A stretch of DNA of 64,000 bases. Origin: Kiloniellaceae bacterium. Lineage in GTDB: Bacteria > Pseudomonadota > Alphaproteobacteria > Kiloniellales > J153. The position numbers were made by a program, and so were the translations under genes. The notes beneath the pieces are model-generated. The model had not been told where the DNA came from. It did no database searches and was given only the letters and a program-made list of their open reading frames with translations. Of this stretch, positions 45,325-54,239 are shown in pieces. The stretch lies in NCBI GenBank assembly GCA_021776095.1, contig JAJFGO010000088.1:1-64000 (forward strand). Direction: 5' to 3'. Numbering within the stretch: position 1 is the stretch's first letter; every line of letters begins with the position of its first letter.

Positions 45325-46557
45325 ATGAATATCGCCAATCAAACGATCCCCGCTCAGCAGGAATCCGCACTTCTCGACTTTGTGGCGCGCATTCGCAAGA
45401 GTACAGCCGGCCGCAACGCCATCCACGTTCACATGTCGGCTCTGCAGCCCACCAACCGGCATCCTAGTCGCCTGCGCATCGCCGCCCTGGCCTTCGAGCC
45501 GCTCGTCATCGGGTTCGAGGGGACTGTCTTTCACCTCCGCAACGCCGATTTCGTCGTATTCTGCAAGGGCGCGCCCCCGGAGACCGTTAAGCGCGCAATC
45601 TTACACATTCAAAACTTGTTCATTGACGACCCGGCAATCAAGGACGCCGGGCCCGATCAAATGAGCTTCTGTACGCATTTCGACGTGCATCGCGAATACA
45701 AATTGGTGTTGGCGCTGTCGGAACAGGCTTTCGAATCCGCCCGGCAGCACCACGATGCGCTCGGCGGTGTGTCCTCGCAGGATACGGCGCGACCGCCTCA
45801 ACGCGCGCTCGATCCCAAGATGCTGGGCCGTATTCAATCGGCCATCTCCCAGGCCGATTTGACCAACGTGATCCGCCGCCAAATGGTCTGCGCCTTAGTG
45901 TCCGGACAAGCGCCGCAACCGGTCTTCACCGAAGTCTTCACCTCTATCGCCGCCCTGCGCGAGGTCATTTCGCCGGAGATCGACATATCCAAGAACCCTT
46001 GGCTGTTCCAGGACTTGGCCACTTACCTCGACCGGCGGGTCATTTCATTTCTTGCCCATAAGGACGACTCATCGCTGCATCAGGCTTTCAGCCTGAACCT
46101 CAACGTATGCAGCTTGGCCAGCCCCGAGTTCCTGTCCCTGGACCGGGAAATGAGCGGCGAAGCGCGCCGTTCGGTGGTCGTTGAGCTCCAATTGATCGAT
46201 ATTCTGGCCGGCCTGGACGACTTTCTGTTCGCCCGCAACTTCCTGCGTGAGCGCCGTTACCGGTTTTGCCTGGACGGCATGACCCACCAGTCCTTGCCCA
46301 TGATCAATTTCAAGCATCTGGACGTCGATCTGGTGAAGGTTATTTGGAGCCCCGCGCTGCACCAAGAAGCGATGCGCAAGGACAGCGCGGTTCACGAGGC
46401 GATTGCCGCCATAGAGGCCAAGCGCGTGATATTGATCCGATGCGATGATGAATTGGCCATCGAGACCGGCCAGGCCCTGGGCGTATCGATGTTTCAGGGC
46501 TTTCTCATCGACAAGATGGCGAAAGCGCGCCGGCCGGTCAAACTGGCCAGCGGGTGA
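45325..46557 (+). CDS. Degenerate GGDEF-EAL-like protein
   Basis: This roughly 410-residue protein has in residues 230-390 a recognisable EAL-domain skeleton: FSLNLNVCSLASPEF, SVVVELQLIDIL, RYRFCLDGMTHQSLP, HLDVDLVKV and GVSMFQGFLI. The catalytic EAL and DDFGTG motifs are replaced, so phosphodiesterase activity is unlikely. Residues 60-120 (VFHLRNADFVVFCKGAPPE) resemble a GGDEF fold without the GGDEF loop. It probably acts as a non-catalytic receptor or protein-interaction domain (inference). ATG 45325 is preferred; ATG 45265 would add 20 residues. The next gene is an ABC ATPase 100 bases downstream. Confidence 0.78.
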   Translation: MNIANQTIPAQQESALLDFVARIRKSTAGRNAIHVHMSALQPTNRHPSRLRIAALAFEPLVIGFEGTVFHLRNADFVVFCKGAPPETVKRAILHIQNLFIDDPAIKDAGPDQMSFCTHFDVHREYKLVLALSEQAFESARQHHDALGGVSSQDTARPPQRALDPKMLGRIQSAISQADLTNVIRRQMVCALVSGQAPQPVFTEVFTSIAALREVISPEIDISKNPWLFQDLATYLDRRVISFLAHKDDSSLHQAFSLNLNVCSLASPEFLSLDREMSGEARRSVVVELQLIDILAGLDDFLFARNFLRERRYRFCLDGMTHQSLPMINFKHLDVDLVKVIWSPALHQEAMRKDSAVHEAIAAIEAKRVILIRCDDELAIETGQALGVSMFQGFLIDKMAKARRPVKLASG

Positions 46558-46657
46558 ATGCGCGCACGCCGCTAAACTGCCCATGGCGCCGCGCGTCGAG
46601 CGAGGGGCCCAGGCCATACGACTGGCAACCCGCCACAAAGGATGCCATATCCAATTC

Positions 46658-47494
46658 ATGAACGATTCGGTCATCGAAGTTTCCCATCTGGCGAAGTCGT
46701 TCAACGGGACCGTGGCGGTCCGCGACGCCAGCTTTTGCGTCGCGCGGGGCCAGACCGTGGCGTTATTGGGCGCGAACGGCGCCGGCAAGACCACGACTAT
46801 TTCCATGCTGCTGGGCCTAGTCCTGCCGAGCGCGGGCAGCATCCGCGTCTTGGGCCAGGACATGGTGCGCCATCGTCACCGTGTCTTACCCCGGATGAAT
46901 TTCTCCTCGCCCTATGTCGATCTGCCGCGGCGCCTAACGGTCGAGCAGAACCTGATGTTTTTCGCCCGCCTTTACGGCGTTGCGGCGCCCCGGGCACGGC
47001 TTGGCGAGCTGGCCCGAGATTTGGACCTGACCGGCCTGCTCAAAAAGCCGAGCGGACAGCTTTCCGCCGGGCAAAAGACCCGGGTGTCCTTGGCCAAGGC
47101 TCTGATCAACGATCCCGAGTTGCTGTTGCTTGACGAGCCGACAGCCTCACTCGATCCTGAAACGGCGAACTGGATGCGCGACTACCTCAAGCGCTACCAG
47201 GCGCAAGGCGGCTGCGCCATCTTGCTCGCCTCCCACAACATGGCGGAGGTCGAACGCCTGGCGCACGAGGTCCTAATGATGCGCCAGGGGGGGATCGTGG
47301 ATCGGGGCGCGCCCGCGGCCCTGATCGAACGCTACGGGCGGCGCGACATGGAGGAGGTTTTCCTGGATATCGCGCGCGGCGCCCGGCCACCGGGGCACGA
47401 AAACGCAACGCTGCCGGTTTTGGAGCCGCGCGCGGCGGCCAGTCCGGCAATCGATCGCGCAAACCCGGCGGCCAAAGCGGCTGCGGCCCGATGA
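46658..47494 (+). CDS. ABC-2-type transporter ATP-binding protein
   Basis: This 278-residue ABC ATPase has Walker A LLGANGAGKTTTISML near residue 40, signature QLSAGQKTRVSLAKAL, Walker B ELLLLDEPTASLDPE and the H-loop ASHNMAEVERL. The Ala-rich C-terminal extension is variable. It is closest to the exporter (ABC-2, drug/polysaccharide/Nod-like) ATPases. The frame is open upstream of ATG 46658, but conserved sequence starts there. The stop overlaps the permease start as ATGA. Confidence 0.92.
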   Translation: MNDSVIEVSHLAKSFNGTVAVRDASFCVARGQTVALLGANGAGKTTTISMLLGLVLPSAGSIRVLGQDMVRHRHRVLPRMNFSSPYVDLPRRLTVEQNLMFFARLYGVAAPRARLGELARDLDLTGLLKKPSGQLSAGQKTRVSLAKALINDPELLLLDEPTASLDPETANWMRDYLKRYQAQGGCAILLASHNMAEVERLAHEVLMMRQGGIVDRGAPAALIERYGRRDMEEVFLDIARGARPPGHENATLPVLEPRAAASPAIDRANPAAKAAAAR

Positions 47495-48333
47495 ACGGTG
47501 GCGCGGATACCATGGCCCCGTCGGCCACGTCCATGATCGCGGCGACATCGCAGCGGATCGGCGCCGTGGTCCTGCGCCATGCCTTTCTGATGCGCACATC
47601 TTGGCCGCGGATCTTCGAGCTGATGTATTGGCCGACCATACAGATGGTCTTGTGGGGTTTCATCACGCGCTTCCTGCTGACCAATAGTTCCTACATCGCA
47701 CAAGCGGCCGGGGTGTTGATTTCCGCGGTCTTGTTGTGGGACGTGCTGTTTCGCGGGCAGCTCGGCTTCAGTCTTTCGTTCCTTGAGGAAATCTGGTCGC
47801 GCAATCTGGGCAACCTGTCGGTCAGCCCCCTGCGCCCGGCCGAATTCCTGGTGGCACTCACGGTCATGAGCTTGCTGAGGACGCTGATCGGCGTATTGCC
47901 GGCGGCCGGTTTGGCGATCGTGTTCTACGACGCCAACCTTTTCGCCCTGGGCCTGCCGCTAATCGGTTTCTTCGCCTGCCTACTGATGTTTGGCTGGGCT
48001 ATCGGCATGATGGTATGCGCCCTGATCCTGCGCGTCGGCCAAGGGGCCGAAAGCGTCGCCTGGCTGGCGATCTTCCTGATCGCGCCGGTCAGCGCGATTT
48101 ACTATCCGGTATCGGTCCTGCCGGATTGGCTACAGGTGGTGGCCTGGATGCTGCCCAGCGCGCCGGTCTTCGAAGGCATGCGCGCAATCCTGATCGACGG
48201 CACGGTTCGCCTCGATCTCATGGCCCACGCCTTCGGCTTGATCCTGGTCTACCTGGCCATCGGCGCCAGTCTCTTTCTCTTCGCCTTTCATGTCGCGCGC
48301 CGGCGCGGCCTGTTGCTACAGATCGGCGAATAG
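47491..48333 (+). CDS. ABC-2-type transporter permease
   Basis: This 280-residue permease has six membrane segments (about 45-70, 75-95, 125-150, 155-185, 190-215 and 240-265) preceded by a Thr/Ala-rich cytoplasmic N-terminus. The ABC-2 pattern is visible in SRNLGNLSVSPLRPAEFL and in IAPVSAIYYPVSVLPDWLQ. It forms a minimal exporter with the overlapping ATPase gene. Neither membrane-fusion nor glycosyltransferase genes are adjacent, so the substrate is open. Confidence 0.9.
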   Translation: MNGGADTMAPSATSMIAATSQRIGAVVLRHAFLMRTSWPRIFELMYWPTIQMVLWGFITRFLLTNSSYIAQAAGVLISAVLLWDVLFRGQLGFSLSFLEEIWSRNLGNLSVSPLRPAEFLVALTVMSLLRTLIGVLPAAGLAIVFYDANLFALGLPLIGFFACLLMFGWAIGMMVCALILRVGQGAESVAWLAIFLIAPVSAIYYPVSVLPDWLQVVAWMLPSAPVFEGMRAILIDGTVRLDLMAHAFGLILVYLAIGASLFLFAFHVARRRGLLLQIGE

Positions 48334-48352
48334 CGGCCCGACGGACCGAGGT

Positions 48353-48853
48353 CTAACTCCGCAATCGCGCGTCGTCGAAAATGATCAAGGACATCATTTG
48401 CTCGACGCGATCGCCGCCGCCGGTCAAGGGCACGATCAGGCGATTGGACACGATGTGTTCGCGGTCGCGAATCGGCGGTGTGGGCCGAGACAGAGACGGC
48501 CAGGCCGTGGTAACGATCTGCGTATACATCGCCACTTGCTGCGCGCAAACCTCCTCGTCATAAGCGTCCTCGAACCATAGCCCGGTCGCGTCGCGGCCGA
48601 AGCGGTCGACAACGCCGGATCCAACCAGGCGTATCCGGAAACGTGGCGCATCCGACGACCAATCGGTCTCGATCAACGATAGCCAGGGCAAAAGGTTAGG
48701 GATATCGATCGGGTCGATGTCTTTGCGTGCCGGCAAGCGCCCAGCCCTGAACTTGGAGCGCCAATAATCGAAGAGCTGGCGATGCTCCGGCAACTCCAAG
48801 GTTTCGGCGAAAGTATTCAGTTCGTGCTGATCGATCACGATTGGGCCCCCCAT
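48353..48853 (-). CDS. PAS-domain protein (PAS_5-type single domain)
   Basis: This 166-residue protein begins with a helix (LPEHRQLFDYWRSKF) then LPARKDIDPIDIPNLLPWLSLIE and RFRIRLVGSGVVDRFGRDATG, the pattern of stand-alone PAS_5-family proteins common in alphaproteobacteria. No kinase, cyclase or DNA-binding domain is attached, so it likely acts through a partner. The C-terminal beta sheet ends in MSLIIFDDARL. It converges with the ABC permease across 19 bases. Confidence 0.85.
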   Translation of the reverse strand: MGGPIVIDQHELNTFAETLELPEHRQLFDYWRSKFRAGRLPARKDIDPIDIPNLLPWLSLIETDWSSDAPRFRIRLVGSGVVDRFGRDATGLWFEDAYDEEVCAQQVAMYTQIVTTAWPSLSRPTPPIRDREHIVSNRLIVPLTGGGDRVEQMMSLIIFDDARLRS

Positions 48854-48924
48854 TTGGGGCTATGGTTCTCGTTCAGCTAAGCAATGTCAAACACTTAACA
48901 CGGATAGCGCGAGCGTACGTACAC

Positions 48925-49956
48925 CTATGCAGGACCGCTAACGCCTGCCGCCGCGAAACTCGCCATACCCGCGTGGCAGGCGCAGGCCGCGCGCAGCAGC
49001 GGCACCGCAAGCACGGCGCCCGAACCTTCGCCCAATCGCATGCCCAGATCCAGAATGGCTCGCTGGCCCAGGCGTTGTAGCAGGCGCGCGTGCCCCGGTT
49101 CGACGGAAACATGGGCAACGACACAATGATCCAGGGCCTTTGGGTCCAGGGCGTGCAAAACCGCGGCCGCTGCCGTGCAGGCATAGCCATCGAGCACGAC
49201 CGGCGTGCGGGCCAGGCGAGCCGCCATGATCGCGCCCAAGATCGCCGCCAACTCCAAGCCGCCGAAATGGCGCAAAATTTCCAGCGGGTCGCTCAGCGCC
49301 GCTTTGTGCTTGGCGACCGCCGCTTCGATCAACGCTGTCTTGTGGGCCAGGCGGGCATCGTCGATGCCGGTACCGCGCCCGGTCCAATCGGCCGCCGCGC
49401 CGCCGAACAAGGCGTGACACAAGGCCGCGGCGCTGGTCGTGTTGCCGATTCCCATCTCGCCCAGGCATAGAAGGTCGATACCCGATTCGACCGTCATCAT
49501 GCCGTAGGCAATGGCGCGCGCGCAGTCGTCCTCGGACATGGCCGGCTGTTCGGTGAAATCCTGGGTCGGTTCGTCGAGCGCCAGCTCGTAAACCCGCAGA
49601 TCGGCGTTGGCCAGGGCGCAAAGCTGGTTCACCGCCGCGCCGCCGTCGATAAAATTTTGCACCATCTGCTTGGTGACCGCCGCCGGATAGGCGGAGACGC
49701 CACGTGCCGCGATACCGTGATTGCCGGCGAAGACGGCGGCGTAGGGCCGTTCGATTCGCGGCGGGTGTCGGCCCTGCCAAGTGGCCAGCCAGGCGGTCAA
49801 TTCCTCGAGCCGGCCGAGGGCGCCGGCCGGTTTAGTTAGCTGCGCTTCGCGCGCCGCGGCAGCGGCGGCGGCCTCGATATCGGGTCCTGGCAGCTCGCCC
49901 AGCAGCGCGCGTATCTCGTCGAAATTGGCCGGCGTCTCGGACGAGGTATCGCTCAT
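48925..49956 (-). CDS. cobT: Nicotinate-nucleotide--dimethylbenzimidazole phosphoribosyltransferase
   Basis: This 343-residue enzyme makes alpha-ribazole phosphate for the lower ligand of cobalamin. PAGALGRLEELTAWLA near residue 40, VFAGNHGIAARGVSAYP, LLCLGEMGIGNTTSAAAL and VLDGYACTAAAAVLHALDP are family motifs; the catalytic Glu is expected near the C-terminus (EPGHARLLQRLG region). It is divergent from the rhodanese gene. Confidence 0.96.
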   Translation of the reverse strand: MSDTSSETPANFDEIRALLGELPGPDIEAAAAAAAREAQLTKPAGALGRLEELTAWLATWQGRHPPRIERPYAAVFAGNHGIAARGVSAYPAAVTKQMVQNFIDGGAAVNQLCALANADLRVYELALDEPTQDFTEQPAMSEDDCARAIAYGMMTVESGIDLLCLGEMGIGNTTSAAALCHALFGGAAADWTGRGTGIDDARLAHKTALIEAAVAKHKAALSDPLEILRHFGGLELAAILGAIMAARLARTPVVLDGYACTAAAAVLHALDPKALDHCVVAHVSVEPGHARLLQRLGQRAILDLGMRLGEGSGAVLAVPLLRAACACHAGMASFAAAGVSGPA

Positions 49957-50143
49957 GTCAAAGCCTATCGGTTCAAAGTCCGCCAGACATGCCGCGCCCA
50001 GCGGGTCGGCGCAAGGCCGACTTGCGGCGGGCAGCTGTCAGGGGTATGAAGGGCCGGTCGGGGAGATGCGGTCTCCCGGCCTTCCCAAGGCGATTCATCG
50101 CCCAAGCACCGCTTAACGCTCCGACACCAGGAGGGTTGAGCTC

Positions 50144-50491
50144 ATGGGTGACGACGTCCGCTTCATTTCCATACAAGATTTAATTCCGCGCCTCGGCGTG
50201 CGGGATTGTCCGAGTCTAATCGACGTGCGCCGTGCCGAGGCCTTTGAATCCGCCGCCGACATGATCCCGGGGGCGGCGTGGCGCGACCCGGCCGAAGTCG
50301 AGGTCTGGGCCCACCAAATCCCGGCGGACGCCGACGTCGTCGTCTATTGCGTTCACGGTCACGAGGTAAGTCAGGGCGCTGCGGCGACTCTGCGCCGACT
50401 TGGTCGGAGCGCGGTTTATCTGGAGGGCGGCCTCGAAGGTTACCGCGTCGCGGGCGGCGATCTAATCGCTCGCCCGGACCGCGCGGAGTGA
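50144..50491 (+). CDS. Rhodanese-like sulfurtransferase, single domain
   Basis: This 115-residue rhodanese fold has SLIDVRRAEAFESAADMIPGAAW and the active-site loop YCVHGHEVSQ with C69, followed by YLEGGLEGYRVAGG. A loop of CVHGHEVS type fits a thiosulfate sulfurtransferase or arsenate-reductase-like member. Only 11 bases separate it from chrA; the pair sits between cobT and cobS. Confidence 0.9.
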   Translation: MGDDVRFISIQDLIPRLGVRDCPSLIDVRRAEAFESAADMIPGAAWRDPAEVEVWAHQIPADADVVVYCVHGHEVSQGAAATLRRLGRSAVYLEGGLEGYRVAGGDLIARPDRAE

Positions 50492-50502
50492 GGCGCCGCG
50501 CC

Positions 50503-51861
50503 ATGCACCAAGTCTCTTTCCGCGAAGCCGTCGGCGTTTGGCTGCGTATCGGCCTGACCAGCTTCGGCGGACCGGCTGGGCAGATCGCCCTCATGCACCG
50601 CATCCTGGTCGAGGAGAAGCGCTGGATCAGCGAGAGCCGTTTCTTGCATGCCCTCAACTATTGCATGCTGCTGCCCGGCCCGGAGGCGCAGCAGCTCGCC
50701 ACCTATGTGGGTTGGCTGCTGCACCGCACGGCGGGCGGCTTGGTCGCCGGGACCTTGTTCATCCTGCCCGGCGCTGGGGTGATCTTAGGACTCAGCCTGC
50801 TGTACGCCGGGTTCCAGGATCTCTCTTTGGTTCAGTCTATTTTCTACGGCATCAAGGCCGCCGTGCTGGCGGTCGTGATCGAGGCTGTGCTGCGCATCGG
50901 CAAACGCGCCCTTGCCAATGCCGCCATGGTCGCCCTGGCCGGCACCGCCTTTGTCGCGATCTTCTTCTTCGCCGTGCCGTTCCCGATCATCGTGATCGGC
51001 GCCGGGCTGATCGGTCTCCTGGGCGGGGTTTTCGCGCCGGCTCATTTCGCGGCCAAACAGCGCCACGACCCCAAGGACGGCAGCAGCGGCCCGGTCCTGG
51101 ACGCGGCGCTCGACGACGGCCAGTTGGCGCATACCCGGCCCTCGGCGGCCAGGGCGGCGGGTGTGCTCGCGGTTTGGCTGCCGCTTTGGTTCGTTCCGCT
51201 TTTGCTCCTGGCCGCGGTCCTGGGTCTGGACCACACCTTTACCCAGCAAGGCCTGTTCTTCAGCAAGATGTCCCTGGTCACATTCGGCGGCGCCTATGCG
51301 GTGCTCTCCTATGTGGCGCAGGAGGCGGTCGGGACCTATGCCTGGCTGTCGCCTGGCGAGATGCTGGACGGCCTGGGCCTGGCGGAGACGACGCCGGGGC
51401 CGCTGATCCTGGTCCTGGAGTTCGTCGGCTTCCTGGGCGCTTATCGCGGGGCGGGCGCGCTCGACCCCATGCTGGCCGGCGTCTTGGGGGCGCTGCTCAC
51501 GCTTTGGGTCACCTTCGTGCCCTGTTTTCTGTGGATCTTTCTGGGCGCACCTTATGTCGAGGCCTTGCGCGGGCACCGCACCCTCGATGCCGTGCTATCC
51601 GCTATTACCGCCGCTGTGGTCGGCGTGATCTTGAACCTGGCGATCTGGTTCGCCCTGCACGTGGTCTTCGCCCGGGTCGACGAGGTTCGCGCCGCCGGGG
51701 GCTTGCGGCTCTATGTACCGGATTGGACCAGCCTCGACCCAGCGGCGGCGGCGCTGGCGGCGGCCGCCATGCTGGCCATGATCCGCTTCAAGCTCGGCAT
51801 GATCCCGACCCTCCTGGCCAGCGCAGTCTTGGGCGCCCTGTGGCACAGCGTGATGCGCTAG
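50503..51861 (+). CDS. chrA: Chromate efflux transporter, CHR family two-domain
   Basis: This 452-residue protein has two homologous CHR domains. The first is VWLRIGLTSFGGPAGQIALMH with LPGPEAQQLATYVGW; the second is KMSLVTFGGAYAVLSYVAQ with LAETTPGPLILVLEFVGF. This matches long-form ChrA proteins that expel chromate by proton motive force; some CHR proteins have other roles, so the substrate is by family only. ATG 50503 fits the conserved start. No chrB gene is nearby. Confidence 0.93.
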   Translation: MHQVSFREAVGVWLRIGLTSFGGPAGQIALMHRILVEEKRWISESRFLHALNYCMLLPGPEAQQLATYVGWLLHRTAGGLVAGTLFILPGAGVILGLSLLYAGFQDLSLVQSIFYGIKAAVLAVVIEAVLRIGKRALANAAMVALAGTAFVAIFFFAVPFPIIVIGAGLIGLLGGVFAPAHFAAKQRHDPKDGSSGPVLDAALDDGQLAHTRPSAARAAGVLAVWLPLWFVPLLLLAAVLGLDHTFTQQGLFFSKMSLVTFGGAYAVLSYVAQEAVGTYAWLSPGEMLDGLGLAETTPGPLILVLEFVGFLGAYRGAGALDPMLAGVLGALLTLWVTFVPCFLWIFLGAPYVEALRGHRTLDAVLSAITAAVVGVILNLAIWFALHVVFARVDEVRAAGGLRLYVPDWTSLDPAAAALAAAAMLAMIRFKLGMIPTLLASAVLGALWHSVMR

Positions 51862-51928
51862 GCCCGGCTTGCCTGGCTGCGAAAGCGGCCTATAACCAGC
51901 CGGCAAGTTAGACTGGAAACCGGCCATA

Positions 51929-52708
51929 GTGACCCGCCCCTCGCCCTTATCGACCTTGTGGACCGACTTCACCCTCTCCGCCGGGTTGCTGACCCGCCTG
52001 CCCCTAGGCCGGGGCCGGAGTCCGGAGGCGGGCGAGATGGCGCGCGCCGCGCGCGTCCTGCCGCTGGTCGGGATCCTGGTTGCCCTGGGCGGCGCCTTGG
52101 CTTTTTGGCTGGCCCAAGGGCTCGGTCTACCGCTGCCAGCCTGCGCCCTGATCGCCGTGGCCGCGACCGTCCTGCTGACCGGAGCCCTGCACGAGGACGG
52201 CCTGGCCGATGTCGCCGACGGGTTCGGCGGCGGCGCGGCACGCGAGCACAAGCTGCGGATCATGCGCGACAGCCGTATCGGCACCTACGGCGTGCTCGCC
52301 CTGGTGCTGTCTGTCGCCCTGCGCGCCGCCGCCCTGGCCGGGATCGGCGCCGTGGGCGGTGCCATGGCGGTCGCCTTAACCCTGATCGGCGCCCATGCCC
52401 TCTCGCGCGCCTCCCTGCCCGCGATCATGGCGGCTCTGCCTTTGGCTCGTGGCGATGGCCTGGCGGCCCAGGTCGGCCGGACAGAGACTCGGAACGCGGC
52501 CACGGCCGCCGCCCTGGGCGCGGCCATCGCGCTGCTGGCGCTTGGCCCGGCCGCCGGACTTGCCGCCCTGGCCGCCGCCGGAGCCGGGGCCGGGGCGATC
52601 GCGGCGCTGGCCCAGGCACAGATCGGCGGTTACACGGGGGATGTCCTGGGCGCCGCGGAACAGGCGGCGCAGACGGCGGCGCTGCTCACCGCGGCGGCCC
52701 TGGCATGA
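51929..52708 (+). CDS. cobS: Adenosylcobinamide-GDP ribazoletransferase (cobalamin synthase)
   Basis: This 259-residue membrane enzyme joins alpha-ribazole to adenosylcobinamide-GDP. TDFTLSAGLLTRLPLGR opens it, and the family motif GALHEDGLADVADGFGGG, with HDGL-type acidic residues for metal, then REHKLRIMRDSRIGTYG, are present. Several hydrophobic segments follow. GTG 51929 is the start. The stop overlaps cobC as ATGA. Confidence 0.95.
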   Translation: MTRPSPLSTLWTDFTLSAGLLTRLPLGRGRSPEAGEMARAARVLPLVGILVALGGALAFWLAQGLGLPLPACALIAVAATVLLTGALHEDGLADVADGFGGGAAREHKLRIMRDSRIGTYGVLALVLSVALRAAALAGIGAVGGAMAVALTLIGAHALSRASLPAIMAALPLARGDGLAAQVGRTETRNAATAAALGAAIALLALGPAAGLAALAAAGAGAGAIAALAQAQIGGYTGDVLGAAEQAAQTAALLTAAALA

Positions 52709-53373
52709 GCCCGAATAGTACCACGACCCGCTGGTGGTGGATCCGCCACGCCCCGGTGATCGGCCACGGCGGGCTGATCTACGGTCAGGACGATCACGAC
52801 TGCGATTGCTCAGACGTGGAGACCTTCCGCCGCCTGGCCAAGGTTCTGCCGAACCGGGCGCTTTGGGTGACCAGCCACCTCAAGCGCACCCACCGCACGG
52901 CGGACTCGATCCTGGCCCAGCGCCCGGACGAAGCGCCGCCGCAGCGCCTGGTGGAAGAATCTCTGGCCGAACAGCACTTCGGCGCCTGGCAGGGCATAAG
53001 CAGCAAGGAATTGAGCCAGGGGCGCGACGGTGCCTGGCACCGTTTCTGGCTGGCGCCTGCCCACGAGGCGCCACCGGAAGGCGAGAGCTTCGTCGACTTG
53101 ACCGCGCGGGTCACCGCCACGGTCGAGCGCCTCTCCCAGGCCCATGCCGGTCGCGACATCGTCGCCGTCACTCACGGCGGCACCATCCGCTCAGCCCTGT
53201 CGCTGGCCTTGGGCCTGGAGCCGGAACGGGCCCTGTCGATCGCAGTCGACAATTGCTCGCTCACCTGCCTGGATCACATCCACGGCACCGCCGGCAGCCA
53301 CGCCCCGGACGATCACGGCGTCTGGCGCGTGCGCCTGGTCAACGCCACCCGCAACGCCCTGGACCCACGCTAG
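52705..53373 (+). CDS. cobC: Histidine phosphatase, probable alpha-ribazole phosphatase CobC
   Basis: This 222-residue histidine phosphatase has WWWIRHAPVIG (the family RHG/RHA catalytic His), TSHLKRTHRTAD and ESLAEQHFGAWQG, with the second His in VAVTHGGTIRSAL. Overlap with cobS and the family pattern argue for alpha-ribazole-5'-phosphate phosphatase in the nucleotide-loop branch of cobalamin synthesis. Confidence 0.9.
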   Translation: MSPNSTTTRWWWIRHAPVIGHGGLIYGQDDHDCDCSDVETFRRLAKVLPNRALWVTSHLKRTHRTADSILAQRPDEAPPQRLVEESLAEQHFGAWQGISSKELSQGRDGAWHRFWLAPAHEAPPEGESFVDLTARVTATVERLSQAHAGRDIVAVTHGGTIRSALSLALGLEPERALSIAVDNCSLTCLDHIHGTAGSHAPDDHGVWRVRLVNATRNALDPR

Positions 53374-53497
53374 GATTAAGCCGGACAACCGCCACGCGAA
53401 GGGGGATTCCGTTCTGCGGCGAAGCTGTTAGACTCCCGCGCAAGGGGCCGATTCGCCCGCTTCCCGATTCCCTCAAGAATGGAGGAGATTTCATTCC

Positions 53498-54226
53498 ATG
53501 ACGCGTATCCAGAATACCGCGCGCGGCGCCGGGTCCTTGACCCGCCGCGCGATTCTGACGCTCGCCGCGACGATACCGCTGCTGGCCCTAAGCGTTTCGC
53601 CGGGGCCGGCCCTCGCGGATACCAAGGGCAACGAACTGGTCGAGGAGTCGCGCGTTTCCCTGGAACGCCTGATGAGCGATTCCAACATGCCGGAGTTCAA
53701 GCGATATCTGGCCAAGGCGCGCGGCGTTCTGATCTTTCCGGAACTCATCAAGGGCGGCTTCATCTTGGGCGCCGAGGGCGGTTCAGGTGTCCTGCTGGTG
53801 CGCGGTGCCGACGGCACCTGGAGCGCGCCGGCGTTTTATACCCTGGCGGCGGGCAGCATCGGCCTACAGATCGGCGCGCAACTCTCCGAGGCCGTGTTCA
53901 CGGTCATGACCGATAGCGCGGTCGAGGCCCTCTTGAAAAGCGAGTTCAAGCTGGGCGCGGATGCCAGCGTCGCCATGGGCCCCCTGGGCGCGGGGATCGA
54001 GGCCTCGAGCACAACCAATGTGGGCGCGGACATCTATGCCTTTTCGCGCGCGGTCGGGCTGTTCGGCGGTGGCGCGCTGGAAGGCGGAAAGATCATCAGC
54101 CGCCGGGAATTGAACGACGACTACTACGGCGCGCCGGCCCCGGCCCGCGCCGTGGTGATCGAGCGCAAATTCTTCAACCCCCAGTCCGACAAGCTGCGCA
54201 CCGCCTTGTCGCAACGCCCGCTTTAG
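53498..54226 (+). CDS. SYLF-domain (YSC84-like) exported lipid-binding protein
   Basis: This 242-residue protein has a twin-arginine-like/Sec signal (LTRRAILTLAATIPLLAL, cleavage near ALA-DT about residue 41) and a SYLF/YSC84 domain: FPELIKGGFILGAEGGSGVLLVR, then PAFYTLAAGSIGLQIGAQLSE and the Gly-rich SRAVGLFGGGALEGG. SYLF proteins bind phosphoinositide or other lipids in studied eukaryotes; the bacterial role is unclear. It lies between cobC and the cobD-like gene, converging on the latter with a 13-base gap. Confidence 0.92.
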   Translation: MTRIQNTARGAGSLTRRAILTLAATIPLLALSVSPGPALADTKGNELVEESRVSLERLMSDSNMPEFKRYLAKARGVLIFPELIKGGFILGAEGGSGVLLVRGADGTWSAPAFYTLAAGSIGLQIGAQLSEAVFTVMTDSAVEALLKSEFKLGADASVAMGPLGAGIEASSTTNVGADIYAFSRAVGLFGGGALEGGKIISRRELNDDYYGAPAPARAVVIERKFFNPQSDKLRTALSQRPL

Positions 54227-54239
54227 ACCGCCTAGCGGA

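Noticed and set aside
50538-51911. 457-residue frame overlapping chrA in another frame
   Set aside because: The frame is a +1 shadow of chrA; the chrA frame has the conserved duplicated CHR motifs.
51862-51928. Search for a cobalamin riboswitch before cobS
   Set aside because: Only 67 bases are available and no B12-box-like GCCACTG sequence was found.
53374-53497. Search for a tRNA or small RNA gene between cobC and the SYLF gene
   Set aside because: No cloverleaf or conserved TPsiC-like sequence was found; it looks like an ordinary promoter gap.
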